Assembly: GCA_021741245.1 (NCBI GenBank)
Contig: JAIOYF010000009.1
Location: 62,001-126,000, forward strand
Direction: 5' to 3'
Source of the DNA: Paracoccaceae bacterium
Lineage (GTDB): Bacteria; Pseudomonadota; Alphaproteobacteria; Rhodobacterales; Rhodobacteraceae
Length of the DNA stretch: 64,000 nucleotides
The notes beneath the pieces are model-generated. The model saw only the letters and a program-made list of their open reading frames with translations. It was not told where the DNA came from and ran no database searches. Numbering within the stretch: position 1 is the stretch's first letter; each line of letters begins with the position of its first letter. This document shows, in pieces, positions 35,714-44,419 of the stretch. The translations under genes were made by a program, and so were the position numbers.

Positions 35714-36919
35714 TCAGCCCCGCTTGGCGGTCAGGGAAACAGAGACGGTGACGGGAAAGCCGATGCTGCTTTCGTCGCCATAGGCCGTTCCCATCTTGAA
35801 ATCCCGGCGATCCAGCGTTGTCTCGCCCGTCATTACGGCGACGCCATCCGTGATGGTCAGGGTGAAGGGCAAGGTGACTGGCACTTCGACGCCACGCAGG
35901 CTCAAACTGCCCTGAGCGGTGTAGCCTGTGGCGGCGGGAAGGATGTCGGCGGTAAAGACGGCCTGTGGAAAGGCGGTAGTGTTGAAGAAATCATTGCCCT
36001 TTGCCTGACCTGTCACTGATCCGAGTGTCAGAGAGGCGGTGTCAATGGTGACCACCACAGCGCCGTTCTTGCCGTCGACCGGGGTTTCGTCAAAGGTGAT
36101 TTCGGCGGTCCAGTTCGCGAAACTGCCCTGAACATTTTGCCCCATCTGCAAGACGCCAAAGGTCAGGCTGCCCTCGGTCACGGTCCAGTTGCCTGTTGTG
36201 ACTTCGGTCGGGGCTTGGGCTGCGGGTGGGGTGGCGGCAATGGCCTCGGTCTGCGGCACCAGCAATGCCGCACCCGCCGCACCCATCACATAGATCACAA
36301 AGGCCACGGCAAGTGGCAGGGCAGAGCGGGCATTCGGGCTGGGGTTGGCGGGGGCCACCTCCCCACGCGTCATCCGGCGCAGGGTGCTGTCCTTGTCGAC
36401 GATTTGATGTTTCAGCGCGCCCACCACATGCAAAATGATCGAGACCGCCAGAACCTTGGTAAACACCCAATGCGCCATTCCTGCCGCTGCGGCGACGCTT
36501 TCGGTTTGTGGCACAAAGGGCAGGGTCTGCCCAAAGGGCCACAAGATGGGCGCAAACCCGGTGACTGCGGCATGATGCACCCATCCGGTCAGGGGCACCA
36601 TGACAAGGCTGATATACAAGAGCCAATGCACAACCTCGGCCAAGACCGTCTCGGCCCGCCGGTCCGGATGCAAATGCGCGGGCCGGGTTTCGGTCAGCGC
36701 CCACAAGATCCGCGCCAAGGCGACCGCAAAGGCCGCAACTCCGATGGTTTTGTGGATCGAGAACAGCTGTGCCTTTGTCGCAAGCGCCTCTGCCGTGTCA
36801 TAGGGCAGGCGGTTGGCTATCACCCCAAGGGGAATTGCGGTCAGGATCAAAAGGGCCGTCAGCCAATGGAAACTGCGGGTAATGCTGCCAAAGCTTTGGG
36901 ATGTATTGCGGCTGGACAT
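35714..36919 (-). CDS. Cytochrome b561 - YceI domain fusion
   Basis: A 401-residue membrane protein. Residues 1-190 form a four-helix cytochrome b561 domain with candidate heme His residues in RSFHWLTALL, FSIHKTIG, EVVHWLLYI and ILHVVGALKH. A fifth helix (LPLAVAFVIYVMGAAGAALL) leads to a periplasmic YceI domain (about 240-400, GNWTVTEGSLTFGVLQMG). The fusion puts a quinone/isoprenoid-binding lipocalin next to a diheme electron-transfer module. Exact electron partners are unknown. It is convergent with the free YceI gene. Confidence 0.9.
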   Translation of the reverse strand: MSSRNTSQSFGSITRSFHWLTALLILTAIPLGVIANRLPYDTAEALATKAQLFSIHKTIGVAAFAVALARILWALTETRPAHLHPDRRAETVLAEVVHWLLYISLVMVPLTGWVHHAAVTGFAPILWPFGQTLPFVPQTESVAAAAGMAHWVFTKVLAVSIILHVVGALKHQIVDKDSTLRRMTRGEVAPANPSPNARSALPLAVAFVIYVMGAAGAALLVPQTEAIAATPPAAQAPTEVTTGNWTVTEGSLTFGVLQMGQNVQGSFANWTAEITFDETPVDGKNGAVVVTIDTASLTLGSVTGQAKGNDFFNTTAFPQAVFTADILPAATGYTAQGSLSLRGVEVPVTLPFTLTITDGVAVMTGETTLDRRDFKMGTAYGDESSIGFPVTVSVSLTAKRG

Positions 36920-37118
36920 GGGGGCTCCGGAAATGAAACGTCGTATTGGTCAACGCTAGCATAAACTTCGCCTTGCCGGGAATTTGCCAGTTCGCACAGA
37001 CTTTGTGCAAAGGACGGTCGGGCAAACGACGGGTGTGGCTGCGGGATCAAATGGGCGCGGCGATTGCACAAGGCCGGGGGGCGGGGTATGCCATGACAAA
37101 GACGTGACAGGAGGATCT

Positions 37119-38051
37119 ATGAGCCGCGCATTCGTTTTCCCGGGGCAGGGTGCCCAGACCATTGGCATGGGCAAGGCACTGGCCGAGGCCTATCCCGCCG
37201 CCAAAGCCGTGTTTGACGAAGTGGATGAGGCTTTGGGGGAATCCCTGTCTGCCTTGATCTGGGGCGGCGATATCGCAGAGTTGACGCTGACGCAAAATGC
37301 CCAGCCTGCGCTGATGGCAACCTCGATCGCCGCCCTGCGCGCATTGGAGGCCGAAGGCATCGGGATGGATCATTGTGATTTCGTGGCCGGTCACAGCCTT
37401 GGCGAATATTCCGCGCTTTGTGCGGCGGGGGCTCTGACCGTTGCGGATACCGCGCGGCTGTTGCGCACCCGTGGGCTGGCCATGCAAGAGGCGGTTCCTG
37501 TGGGTGTGGGCGCGATGGCGGCAATCCTTGGCCTGGATTTCGACACCGTGACCGCGATTGCGGCAGAAGCCGCAGGCGATGAGGTTTGTCAGGCCGCCAA
37601 TGACAATGACCCGGCGCAAGTGGTGATCTCGGGCAACAAGGATGCTGTCGAGCGGGCCATGGCTCTGGCCAAAGAGCGGGGCGCAAAGCGTGCTTTGCCC
37701 TTGCCGGTCTCGGCCCCGTTCCATTGCGCCTTGATGCAGCCTGCCGCCGCAGTCATGGCAGAGGCACTGGCGGGCGTCGTGATCTCAAAGCCGATGGTGC
37801 CGATTGTGGTGAATGTGCGGGCAGAGGCGGTTGAAGAACCCAGCCGTATCCGCGATCTTTTGGTGGCACAGGTCACAGGCGCGGTGCGCTGGCGCGAAAG
37901 TGTGCAATGGATGGAACGCGCAGGCGTGACAGAGTATTGGGAAATCGGGGCGGGAAAGGCCCTGTCGGGCATGATCAAGCGTATTGCGTCGGGTGCCGCC
38001 ACCCGCGCCATTGGCAGCCCCGAGGATGTTCTGGCCGCCAAAGCAGACTAA
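37119..38051 (+). CDS. fabD: Malonyl-CoA:ACP transacylase
   Basis: A 310-residue enzyme loading malonate onto acyl carrier protein for fatty acid synthesis. It has FPGQGAQ at the N-terminus, the nucleophile motif GHSLGE, and the later PVSAPFHC with catalytic His. A GGAGG site sits just before the ATG at 37119; the frame is open upstream but unrelated. First of fabD-fabG-acpP. Confidence 0.96.
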   Translation: MSRAFVFPGQGAQTIGMGKALAEAYPAAKAVFDEVDEALGESLSALIWGGDIAELTLTQNAQPALMATSIAALRALEAEGIGMDHCDFVAGHSLGEYSALCAAGALTVADTARLLRTRGLAMQEAVPVGVGAMAAILGLDFDTVTAIAAEAAGDEVCQAANDNDPAQVVISGNKDAVERAMALAKERGAKRALPLPVSAPFHCALMQPAAAVMAEALAGVVISKPMVPIVVNVRAEAVEEPSRIRDLLVAQVTGAVRWRESVQWMERAGVTEYWEIGAGKALSGMIKRIASGAATRAIGSPEDVLAAKAD

Positions 38052-38124
38052 GCCAAGCAGATGGGGCAGGGTGCGGCCACCAAACCGCGCCCACCCAACA
38101 GACCCAGCGAAGGATAAGAGACCG

Positions 38125-38862
38125 ATGTTCGATTTGACCGGAAAGACAGCGCTTGTAACGGGGGCCTCTGGCGGCATTGGCGGGGCGATTGCCCAAGCCT
38201 TGCATGCGGCTGGCGCCACGGTTGCGCTTTCGGGCACCCGCGTTCAGCCCTTGGAAGACCTTGCCGCCAGCCTCGGGTCGCGCGCGCATGTGTTGACCTG
38301 CAACCTTTCGGATGCCGAAAGCGTAGAGGCTTTGCCAAAGGCTGCGATTGCCGCGATGGGGTCGGTTGATATTTTGGTGAACAATGCTGGCATCACCCGC
38401 GACAACCTGTTCATGCGCATGTCGGATGATGAATGGCAGTCGGTTTTGGAGGTCAATCTGACCTCGACCTTCCGGCTGTGCCGGGGCGTGCTGCGCGGGA
38501 TGATGAAGGCTCGCTGGGGCCGCATCGTCAACATCAGTTCGGTTGTTGGGGCCACCGGCAATCCGGGGCAGGCGAACTATGCCGCCTCCAAGGCCGGGAT
38601 GGTGGGGATGTCAAAGTCCCTCGCCTATGAGGTCGCGAGCCGGGGAATTACGGTCAATTGCGTGGCACCGGGTTTCATCACCACCGCGATGACCGACAAG
38701 CTGAACGACGATCAAAAGGCCAAGATCCTGACGCAGGTGCCCGCGGGCCGGATGGGCGAGGCTGCAGAAATTGCCGCCGCCACCCTTTACCTGGCCAGTC
38801 CCGAGGCGGGCTATGTCACGGGGACAACCTTGCATGTCAACGGCGGCATGGCGATGTTGTAA
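38125..38862 (+). CDS. fabG: 3-oxoacyl-ACP reductase
   Basis: A 245-residue classical SDR reducing beta-ketoacyl-ACP with NADPH. It shows TGASGGIG, NNAGITRDNL, catalytic Ser in NISSVVG and YAASKAG (Tyr, Lys), all intact. It starts 73 bases after fabD and ends 300 bases before acpP. Confidence 0.96.
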   Translation: MFDLTGKTALVTGASGGIGGAIAQALHAAGATVALSGTRVQPLEDLAASLGSRAHVLTCNLSDAESVEALPKAAIAAMGSVDILVNNAGITRDNLFMRMSDDEWQSVLEVNLTSTFRLCRGVLRGMMKARWGRIVNISSVVGATGNPGQANYAASKAGMVGMSKSLAYEVASRGITVNCVAPGFITTAMTDKLNDDQKAKILTQVPAGRMGEAAEIAAATLYLASPEAGYVTGTTLHVNGGMAML

Positions 38863-39014
38863 GAGCCCTGTGGCGAGGGGAGCTTGGCCACAAGATAGGC
38901 GATGGAGGGCGCGGGATCGCACAAGCTGTGCCAAGCTGGATCTGACGCACGCGTGAAAGGGGCCGCATTATGCGGAAATCGCGCATCACAAGGGCGTCCG
39001 CAGTTGGAAAGCGT

Positions 39015-39043
39015 TTGCCTTGTGCCCCGCCCCTTGCTATAGG
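39015..39043 (+). promoter_or_regulatory. Predicted promoter of acpP
   Basis: TTGCCT and TATAGG are separated by 17 bases, about 120 bases upstream of the acpP start. The spacing is ideal and the boxes are moderate. Confidence 0.5.
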
Positions 39044-39074
39044 CGCGCAGGAAATCGCCGGGTCACACCGGTGT

Positions 39075-39114
39075 CGCCGCGCAAAAGCGGCGGAAAACGC
39101 CCCGTATTGCGGGG
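39075..39114 (+). promoter_or_regulatory. Two hairpins in acpP leader
   Basis: Stem CGCCGC/GCGGCG (39075-39092) with a 6-base loop, then CCCCG/CGGGG (39100-39114) with a 5-base loop, in the presumed 5' untranslated region. They could stabilise the abundant mRNA or modulate translation. Confidence 0.4.
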
Positions 39115-39162
39115 TAGGGACAAAGGCCGGGAACCCTCCCGCAACGTGAAAGAGGAATGAAC

Positions 39163-39396
39163 ATGAGCGATATCGCTGACCGCGTGAAGAAGATCGTCGT
39201 GGAGCATCTGGGCGTCGAGGCCGAGAAGGTCACCGAGACCGCATCGTTCATCGATGATCTGGGCGCAGACTCGCTGGACACCGTTGAATTGGTTATGGCG
39301 TTCGAAGAAGAGTTCGGGATCGAGATTCCGGATGATGCTGCCGAAACCATCCAGACCTTCGGCGACGCGATCAAGTTCATCACCGAAGCTGCCTGA
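39163..39396 (+). CDS. acpP: Acyl carrier protein
   Basis: A 77-residue protein that carries acyl chains on a phosphopantetheine attached to Ser37 in GADSLD. The start at 39163 is chosen over the ATG six bases earlier because GAGGA abuts the first ATG but is ideally spaced from the second, and this gives the standard length. Confidence 0.97.
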   Translation: MSDIADRVKKIVVEHLGVEAEKVTETASFIDDLGADSLDTVELVMAFEEEFGIEIPDDAAETIQTFGDAIKFITEAA

Positions 39397-39422
39397 TCAC
39401 GACCTATGGGTTGTGACGCAAG

Positions 39423-39450
39423 AAGGGTACCCTAGCGGGTGCCCTTTTTC
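39423..39450 (+). terminator. Terminator of acpP
   Basis: Stem AAGGGTACCC/GGGTGCCCTT (one G-T pair) with TAGC loop and T5 tail, 27 bases after acpP. Confidence 0.85.
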
Positions 39451-39501
39451 GTTTTGATGGGTGCAGGGGTAACGCCGTTGCACTCCACGGTTCCACAACA
39501 T

Positions 39502-39530
39502 AAAGGCCGCGCAAAATCTGCGCGGCCTTT
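39502..39530 (-). terminator. Terminator of ssb
   Basis: Perfect stem AAAGGCCGCGCA/TGCGCGGCCTTT with a short AAATC loop, 33 bases beyond the ssb stop on the minus strand. Confidence 0.8.
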
Positions 39531-39562
39531 GGTCCGGTAATAGGCGGCTTGTGCGCGCTGGA

Positions 39563-40087
39563 TCAGAAAGGAATCTCATCATCAATATCGCTGCGGCCAC
39601 CGCCAGAGGGCGCACGGCTTCCGCCTCCGCTGCTGCCGCCACCGGAATAGCCACCGCTCGATCCGCCGCCCTGCTGGTCGTCATAGCCGCCACGATCGTC
39701 GTAGCCGCCACCGCCACCGCCCGAACCGCCGCCGTCACGTCCCCCCAAAAGGGTTAACTCGCCACGATACTGGCGCAGGACGACCTCTGTCGTATAGCGG
39801 TCTGCGCCGGATTGATCCTGCCATTTGCGCGTTTCAAGCTGCCCCTCGATATAGACGGTGGAGCCTTTGCGCAGATACTGCTCGGCGATTTTGCCCAAGG
39901 CCTCGTTGAATATGGCAACCGAATGCCATTCGGTGCGCTCCTTACGCTCACCCGATGCCTTGTCGCGCCAGTTTTCCGAAGTTGCGATGCGAAGGTTCAC
40001 CACCTTGCCGCCGTTCGGAAAGCTGCGCACCTCGGGGTCGCGGCCCAGATTGCCGACGATGATCACCTTGTTGACAGATCCCGCCAT
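39563..40087 (-). CDS. ssb: Single-stranded DNA-binding protein
   Basis: A 174-residue protein of replication and repair. The OB fold ([44 protein letters not shown]) covers about 1-112. A Gly/Ser-rich linker follows, and the acidic tip DIDDEIPF is the binding site for partner proteins. Confidence 0.97.
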   Translation of the reverse strand: MAGSVNKVIIVGNLGRDPEVRSFPNGGKVVNLRIATSENWRDKASGERKERTEWHSVAIFNEALGKIAEQYLRKGSTVYIEGQLETRKWQDQSGADRYTTEVVLRQYRGELTLLGGRDGGGSGGGGGGYDDRGGYDDQQGGGSSGGYSGGGSSGGGSRAPSGGGRSDIDDEIPF

Positions 40088-40418
40088 TTCATTCTCCCCT
40101 TCGCATGGTCACGGCAGCTTCGCCGCTTTTGGTTAATAAAGCCTATAGCCTTACCCACTCGCGCCTGCAACTCGCCACGCCGGATTGACGGACAAATCCC
40201 CACGTTTCACCCGCGCCACATTCGCAGATGTGGGGCAGGTGTTTGACCAAACGTCGCCATGCCCACCAATCAGAACCGCCGGGGACAAGGTCGGTTTTGG
40301 CGATCGGATCGGCGGTATGCTGCCGAACATTTGACCATGTCACATTGATGAGGGCGGGGGCTGGAACAATCGCGAAAAGTTTCTATAGTTCGCGGGGTCT
40401 GTCTGATTGGTTTGGTCA
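40088..40418. other. Divergent intergenic region, ssb / lytic transglycosylase
   Basis: A 331-base gap holding promoters for both divergent genes. A TATAGT string lies 35 bases before the transglycosylase start but has no good -35 partner. A 66-codon minus-strand frame in the middle lacks a ribosome site and is not annotated. Confidence 0.45.
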
Positions 40419-41024
40419 ATGAAGTTTCTGCCTGCTGCTGGCGTTATCTTTCTATCACTCTGTCTGAGTGGTCAGGCGGCCATTGCCGAAGGGATTCAAT
40501 TCTCGGGCTCTTCAAAGAACCGCACCAATCTGTTCAAATCACAAACCAAGCTTCTCGATGGCCGATTGTCGAAACAATATGAGGCTTCGGTCCGCCTGAC
40601 ACCAAAGGGCAAGACGGCGCAGCTGAGCACGTCCGGAACAATCCCGCGGTACAACGGCAAGTACAAGGGCGAGCATCTGGAGCATGCCAAGGCTGTGGCG
40701 CGCAAACATGGCGTGCCCGAGGATTTGTTCTTGCGTCTGGTTCAGCAAGAATCTGGCTGGAACCCCGGTGTGGTCAGCAACAAAGGGGCGACCGGTCTGG
40801 CGCAGTTGATGCCGGGCACCGCGCGCAAGCTGGGCGTCGATATCAATGATCCGCGCCAGAATCTTGACGGCGGCGCGCGTTACCTCAAGATGATGTATGA
40901 CAAATTCGGAAGCTGGCGTTTGGCCCTTGCCGCCTATAACGCAGGTCCGGGGGCGGTCGAAAAGCACAATGGCATTCCGCCTTTTGCCGAGACCAAGAAT
41001 TACGTCAAAGCGATCTTGGGCTGA
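40419..41024 (+). CDS. Lytic transglycosylase, SLT domain
   Basis: A 201-residue exported peptidoglycan-cleaving enzyme. The signal peptide ends near QAAIA. The SLT domain (about 85-200) carries catalytic Glu111 in QQESGWNP, then [13 protein letters not shown], and AYNAGPGAV. The ATG at 40419 gives a normal signal peptide; a TTG four codons earlier is unlikely. Confidence 0.92.
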   Translation: MKFLPAAGVIFLSLCLSGQAAIAEGIQFSGSSKNRTNLFKSQTKLLDGRLSKQYEASVRLTPKGKTAQLSTSGTIPRYNGKYKGEHLEHAKAVARKHGVPEDLFLRLVQQESGWNPGVVSNKGATGLAQLMPGTARKLGVDINDPRQNLDGGARYLKMMYDKFGSWRLALAAYNAGPGAVEKHNGIPPFAETKNYVKAILG

Positions 41025-41031
41025 TCAAACG

Positions 41032-41058
41032 AAAACCCCGCCCAAAGGCAGGGTTTGG
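41032..41058. terminator. Imperfect hairpin between transglycosylase and ABC operon
   Basis: AAACCCCGCC/GGCAGGGTTT stem with one mismatch and a 4-base loop, between converging genes; flanked by A and T runs, so a weak bidirectional terminator. Confidence 0.5.
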
Positions 41059-41078
41059 TGCTTGATCCTTCGCTTGGC

Positions 41079-43160
41079 CTATTCCGCCGCAATCTTGATC
41101 ACCGGCTCCATCGTATTGAGAATCGTGTCATCAAGGTGGCATTTGATCTGATGACCGCCCGCCATGACTTTGACCGGGGGCACCTCGCGGTCACACAAAC
41201 CATTCGGAACCTCTGATTTCCAACGGCAGCGGGTCTGGAACGGGCATCCCGAGGGCGGGTTCATGGCGCTTGGGATGTCACCCTCCAGCACGATGCGGCG
41301 TTTCACAACCCGTGTATCGGCAATGGGAACGGCCGAAAGAAGCGCCTCGGTATAGGGGTGATAGGGCGGGGAGAAGACCTGATCGGTCGTCCCCAACTCC
41401 ACCACATGGCCCAGATACATCACCATCACCCGGTCGCTGAGGTAGCGCACGATGGACAGGTCGTGGCTGATGAACAAAAGCGTGGTCTTGTTCTTGCGCT
41501 GAATCTCCATCAACAGATCGGTCACGGCCGCCTGAACCGAGACGTCAAGGGCGCTGACCGGTTCATCCGCGACAACGATCTTGGCTCCGCCCGCAAAGGC
41601 CCGCGCAATGCCCACGCGTTGCTTTTGCCCGCCAGACAATTGGCGCGGCATGCGTTCGGCAAAGGCACGCGGCAGTTTGACCAGATCGAGCAGTTCCAGC
41701 ATCCGCGCTTCACGGTCCGCGTCCGACGTGCCGATATTGAAGACCTCGAGCGCGCGAATGATCTGACGCCCCACCGACATCGACGGGTTCAACGTATCGA
41801 ACGGGTTCTGAAACACCATTTGCAGCGATGAAACTGTATCGACATTGCGGGCCTGAATGGGCGTGTCTTGAACATTCTCGTCAAAGAGCATGATCTGGCC
41901 AGAGGTGGCGGTTTCCAGCCCCATCAAGACCTTGGCAAAAGTGCTTTTGCCACAGCCAGATTCCCCGACAATGGCGAGTGTCTCGCCTTCATGCGCCTCG
42001 AAACTCAGGGTTTCATTGGCTTTGACGACCTTGCTGGCCCCGCCCCCAAAAGCGCCGCTAGAGACACTGTAGTATTTCTTCAAGTCATCCAGTTTCAGAA
42101 CGACCGGGCCGATGGGTGTCTTTGCGACAGCTTTGCGCTTGGCAGGAGGGGCGGCCCAATCAATCTCTTGCCACCGCTCACAGCGACTGGCGTGACGATC
42201 ATCGTCGGGCACGGCAGACATGCTTATATCGCCCTTGTTGCACAGTCCCTCTTTGAAATAGTCGCATCGTGGGCCAAAATTACAGCCCTTTGGCCGCTCA
42301 TGCGGGAGGGGGAAGTTGCCCGGAATGGCGATCAGGGGGGAGGCGTTCTTGTCCGCCCCTGGCAGCGGGATGGAGCGGAAGAGCGCTTGTGTATAGGGGT
42401 GGCGCATATTGTCGAAGACCTCTTCGACATTGCCCGTCTCTACCGCCTCGCCCGAATACATCACACAGAGCCGGTCGCAGACATCAAGGATAAGGCCAAG
42501 GTTGTGGCTGATGAACAGCATCGAAGTGCCGTATTTCGCGCCCAACTCTTTGACCAGATCAACGATCCCGGCCTCCACCGTCACATCAAGGGCGGTGGTC
42601 GGCTCATCAAGGATCAAGAGTGCTGGCTTGGCCATCAAGGCCATGGCAATCACGATGCGTTGCTGCTGGCCGCCCGAAAGCTGGTGGGGATAGGCCTGCA
42701 AAATGCGATCAGGGTCGGGCAGGCGCACATCGGCCACGATTTGCCGCGCAAGTTTCAAGGCCTCGGTGCGTGACATGTTTTGGTGAATCATCGGCACCTC
42801 GGCCAATTGATCCCCCACCCGCATGGCGGGGTTCAGGCTTGCCATGGGTTCTTGATAAATCATCGCGATTTCGGACCCGCGGATCGACCGCAGCGCATCT
42901 TCGGACATGTTGGTCAGGTCGCGGCCTTTGAACTTAATGCTCCCCGCGACGATTTTGCCGTTCTTGCCCAGATCGCGCATGACTGCCAGAGCCACGGTGG
43001 ATTTGCCGCAGCCCGACTCCCCCACCAGACCCATCGCCTCGCCCGGCATGACGGTGCAGGAAAAATCCATCACCGCCGGAATTTCGCGCAGGCGCGTGAA
43101 AAAGCTGATCGAGAGGTTCTCGATTTCGAGGATCGGTTTGGATGGGTCCCAATCGGCCAT
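41079..43160 (-). CDS. Peptide ABC transporter ATPase, double (DppD-DppF fusion)
   Basis: A 693-residue protein with two complete nucleotide-binding domains. The first (about 8-340) has GESGCGKST, LSGGQQQR and a C-terminal oligopeptide-type Cys cluster (CNFGPRC ... C ... C). The second (about 365-690) has GESGCGKST, LSGGQKQR and a second cluster (CPFQTRC ... C ... C). Such clusters mark oligopeptide/dipeptide/nickel transporters, where two separate ATPases are usual; here they are one chain. The AAGGAG site supports the ATG at 43160. It is last gene of the operon that begins with the binding protein. Confidence 0.93.
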   Translation of the reverse strand: MADWDPSKPILEIENLSISFFTRLREIPAVMDFSCTVMPGEAMGLVGESGCGKSTVALAVMRDLGKNGKIVAGSIKFKGRDLTNMSEDALRSIRGSEIAMIYQEPMASLNPAMRVGDQLAEVPMIHQNMSRTEALKLARQIVADVRLPDPDRILQAYPHQLSGGQQQRIVIAMALMAKPALLILDEPTTALDVTVEAGIVDLVKELGAKYGTSMLFISHNLGLILDVCDRLCVMYSGEAVETGNVEEVFDNMRHPYTQALFRSIPLPGADKNASPLIAIPGNFPLPHERPKGCNFGPRCDYFKEGLCNKGDISMSAVPDDDRHASRCERWQEIDWAAPPAKRKAVAKTPIGPVVLKLDDLKKYYSVSSGAFGGGASKVVKANETLSFEAHEGETLAIVGESGCGKSTFAKVLMGLETATSGQIMLFDENVQDTPIQARNVDTVSSLQMVFQNPFDTLNPSMSVGRQIIRALEVFNIGTSDADREARMLELLDLVKLPRAFAERMPRQLSGGQKQRVGIARAFAGGAKIVVADEPVSALDVSVQAAVTDLLMEIQRKNKTTLLFISHDLSIVRYLSDRVMVMYLGHVVELGTTDQVFSPPYHPYTEALLSAVPIADTRVVKRRIVLEGDIPSAMNPPSGCPFQTRCRWKSEVPNGLCDREVPPVKVMAGGHQIKCHLDDTILNTMEPVIKIAAE

Positions 43161-43187
43161 TGTCGGCTCCTTTGGTTGGTGCGGGAC

Positions 43188-43237
43188 CGGGGGTTTCACA
43201 CCCCCGGACCCCCGTGGGATATTTATGAACAGATGAG
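43188..43237 (+). repeat. G/C-rich dispersed repeat, copy 1
   Basis: A 50-bp element beginning CGGGGGTTTCACACCCCCG (self-complementary arms GGGGGT/ACCCCC), continuing GACCCCCGTGGGATATTT and ending AACAGATGAG. A near-identical copy in inverse orientation is at 49327-49375. It occupies the gap between the permease and ATPase genes. Confidence 0.88.
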
Positions 43238-43254
43238 GGCGGACAGGGCCGGCA

Positions 43255-44409
43255 TCAGTCCCTCAGGCTTTCTTCGCGCAGGCCATCGGCCAAGAGGTTG
43301 AGGCCAAGGACGAGGCTCATCAAGGCAAGGGCGGGGACCACGGCGGGGTGCGGGTAGATGGACAAAAGTCTGCGGCCATCATCGATGGTCGATCCCCAAT
43401 CCGGACTTTCCGGGCTGACGCCAAGGCCAAAGAAGCCAAGGGTGCCGAGCAGGATCGTGGTGTAGCCGATGCGCAGGCAAAAATCGACGATCAGCGGACC
43501 GCGGGCATTGGGCAAGATTTCCCACAGCATGATATACCAAGCCCCTTCGCCGCGCGTTTGGCCTGCGGCCACATAGTCACGGGCCTTGAGGTCCATCACC
43601 ATGCCGCGCACGATGCGGAACACGGTGGGCGCGTTGACGAAGACGACCGAGACAAAGACATTGAGCAGGTTCGGGTCCATCGACCAAAAGCCTGTGGGGT
43701 CCGCATTGAAGGCCAGGCCCGAATAGGCCCAAAGGCCAAGGATAGCGGCGGTGCCCACATAGAGGTTTCGTTTCGGTGGTGAGGTGAAAAAGCGGCTGTT
43801 GAGCAGTACGCAGACAAAGACCACGGGAAAAAGGAACAAAATTGCGGCAAGGGCCACGGGGATCCCTGTCACACGGATTTCCGGTGTGACCAGAAGATAG
43901 AAGAGCAAGATCACCGGGAAGGCGAGGACAAGGTTGGCGATGAAGGACAGGGCCGTATCAAGCTTTCCGCCGAAATAACCCGCAGGCAGGCCAAGGGTGA
44001 TGCCCACCATGAAGGCAATGATCGTGGCCGCAGGCGCAATTGCCAAAACCCTTCGCGCGCCCATCACCATGCGCGAAAACACGTCGCGCGCCAGATGATC
44101 CCCGCCAAGCAGATACCACGCATTCTCGACGCCGGTCGTGGGGCTGCCGGGCACCGCATTCTTCATGCCCGACAATTGCCCAAGCGGATCGTAGGTGATG
44201 ATCAAATCGGCGAAGATGGCCGTGAAGACCCAAAAGGCTACCAATGCAAACCCGGCCATGCCGACGGTTGAATCAAACAGCTTTCCGTAGAGTCCAAGCC
44301 TGCGCTTGAACTGGATCGACAGGGCGAATGTGACCAGAAGGGCGATCCAGACGGGCGTGAATTGTATCGCCATCTTGCCAAAGATCATGGGCCAAGAGAG
44401 TGTGTCCAT
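43255..44409 (-). CDS. Peptide ABC transporter permease, DppC type
   Basis: A 384-residue inner-membrane permease with several transmembrane helices. The binding-protein-dependent transport loop lies near RDYVAAGQTRGEGAWYIMLW ... LPNARGP, the EAA-type contact site for the ATPase. The N-terminal part is longer than in DppC of E. coli. The C-terminus has the WGSTIDDGRRLLSIYPHPAV segment usual in this family. It is ten bases after the DppB-type permease. Confidence 0.92.
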   Translation of the reverse strand: MDTLSWPMIFGKMAIQFTPVWIALLVTFALSIQFKRRLGLYGKLFDSTVGMAGFALVAFWVFTAIFADLIITYDPLGQLSGMKNAVPGSPTTGVENAWYLLGGDHLARDVFSRMVMGARRVLAIAPAATIIAFMVGITLGLPAGYFGGKLDTALSFIANLVLAFPVILLFYLLVTPEIRVTGIPVALAAILFLFPVVFVCVLLNSRFFTSPPKRNLYVGTAAILGLWAYSGLAFNADPTGFWSMDPNLLNVFVSVVFVNAPTVFRIVRGMVMDLKARDYVAAGQTRGEGAWYIMLWEILPNARGPLIVDFCLRIGYTTILLGTLGFFGLGVSPESPDWGSTIDDGRRLLSIYPHPAVVPALALMSLVLGLNLLADGLREESLRD

Positions 44410-44419
44410 TGGGCGTTCC

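Larger units (their letters stand above)
38863..39162. other. fabG-acpP intergenic region with promoter and structured leader
   Basis: A 300-base gap containing a predicted acpP promoter near 39015-39043 and two small hairpins in the presumed leader. Nothing coding is seen. Confidence 0.55.

Noticed and set aside
40143-40343. 66-codon minus-strand frame between ssb and the transglycosylase
   Set aside because: No ribosome site and no recognisable composition.
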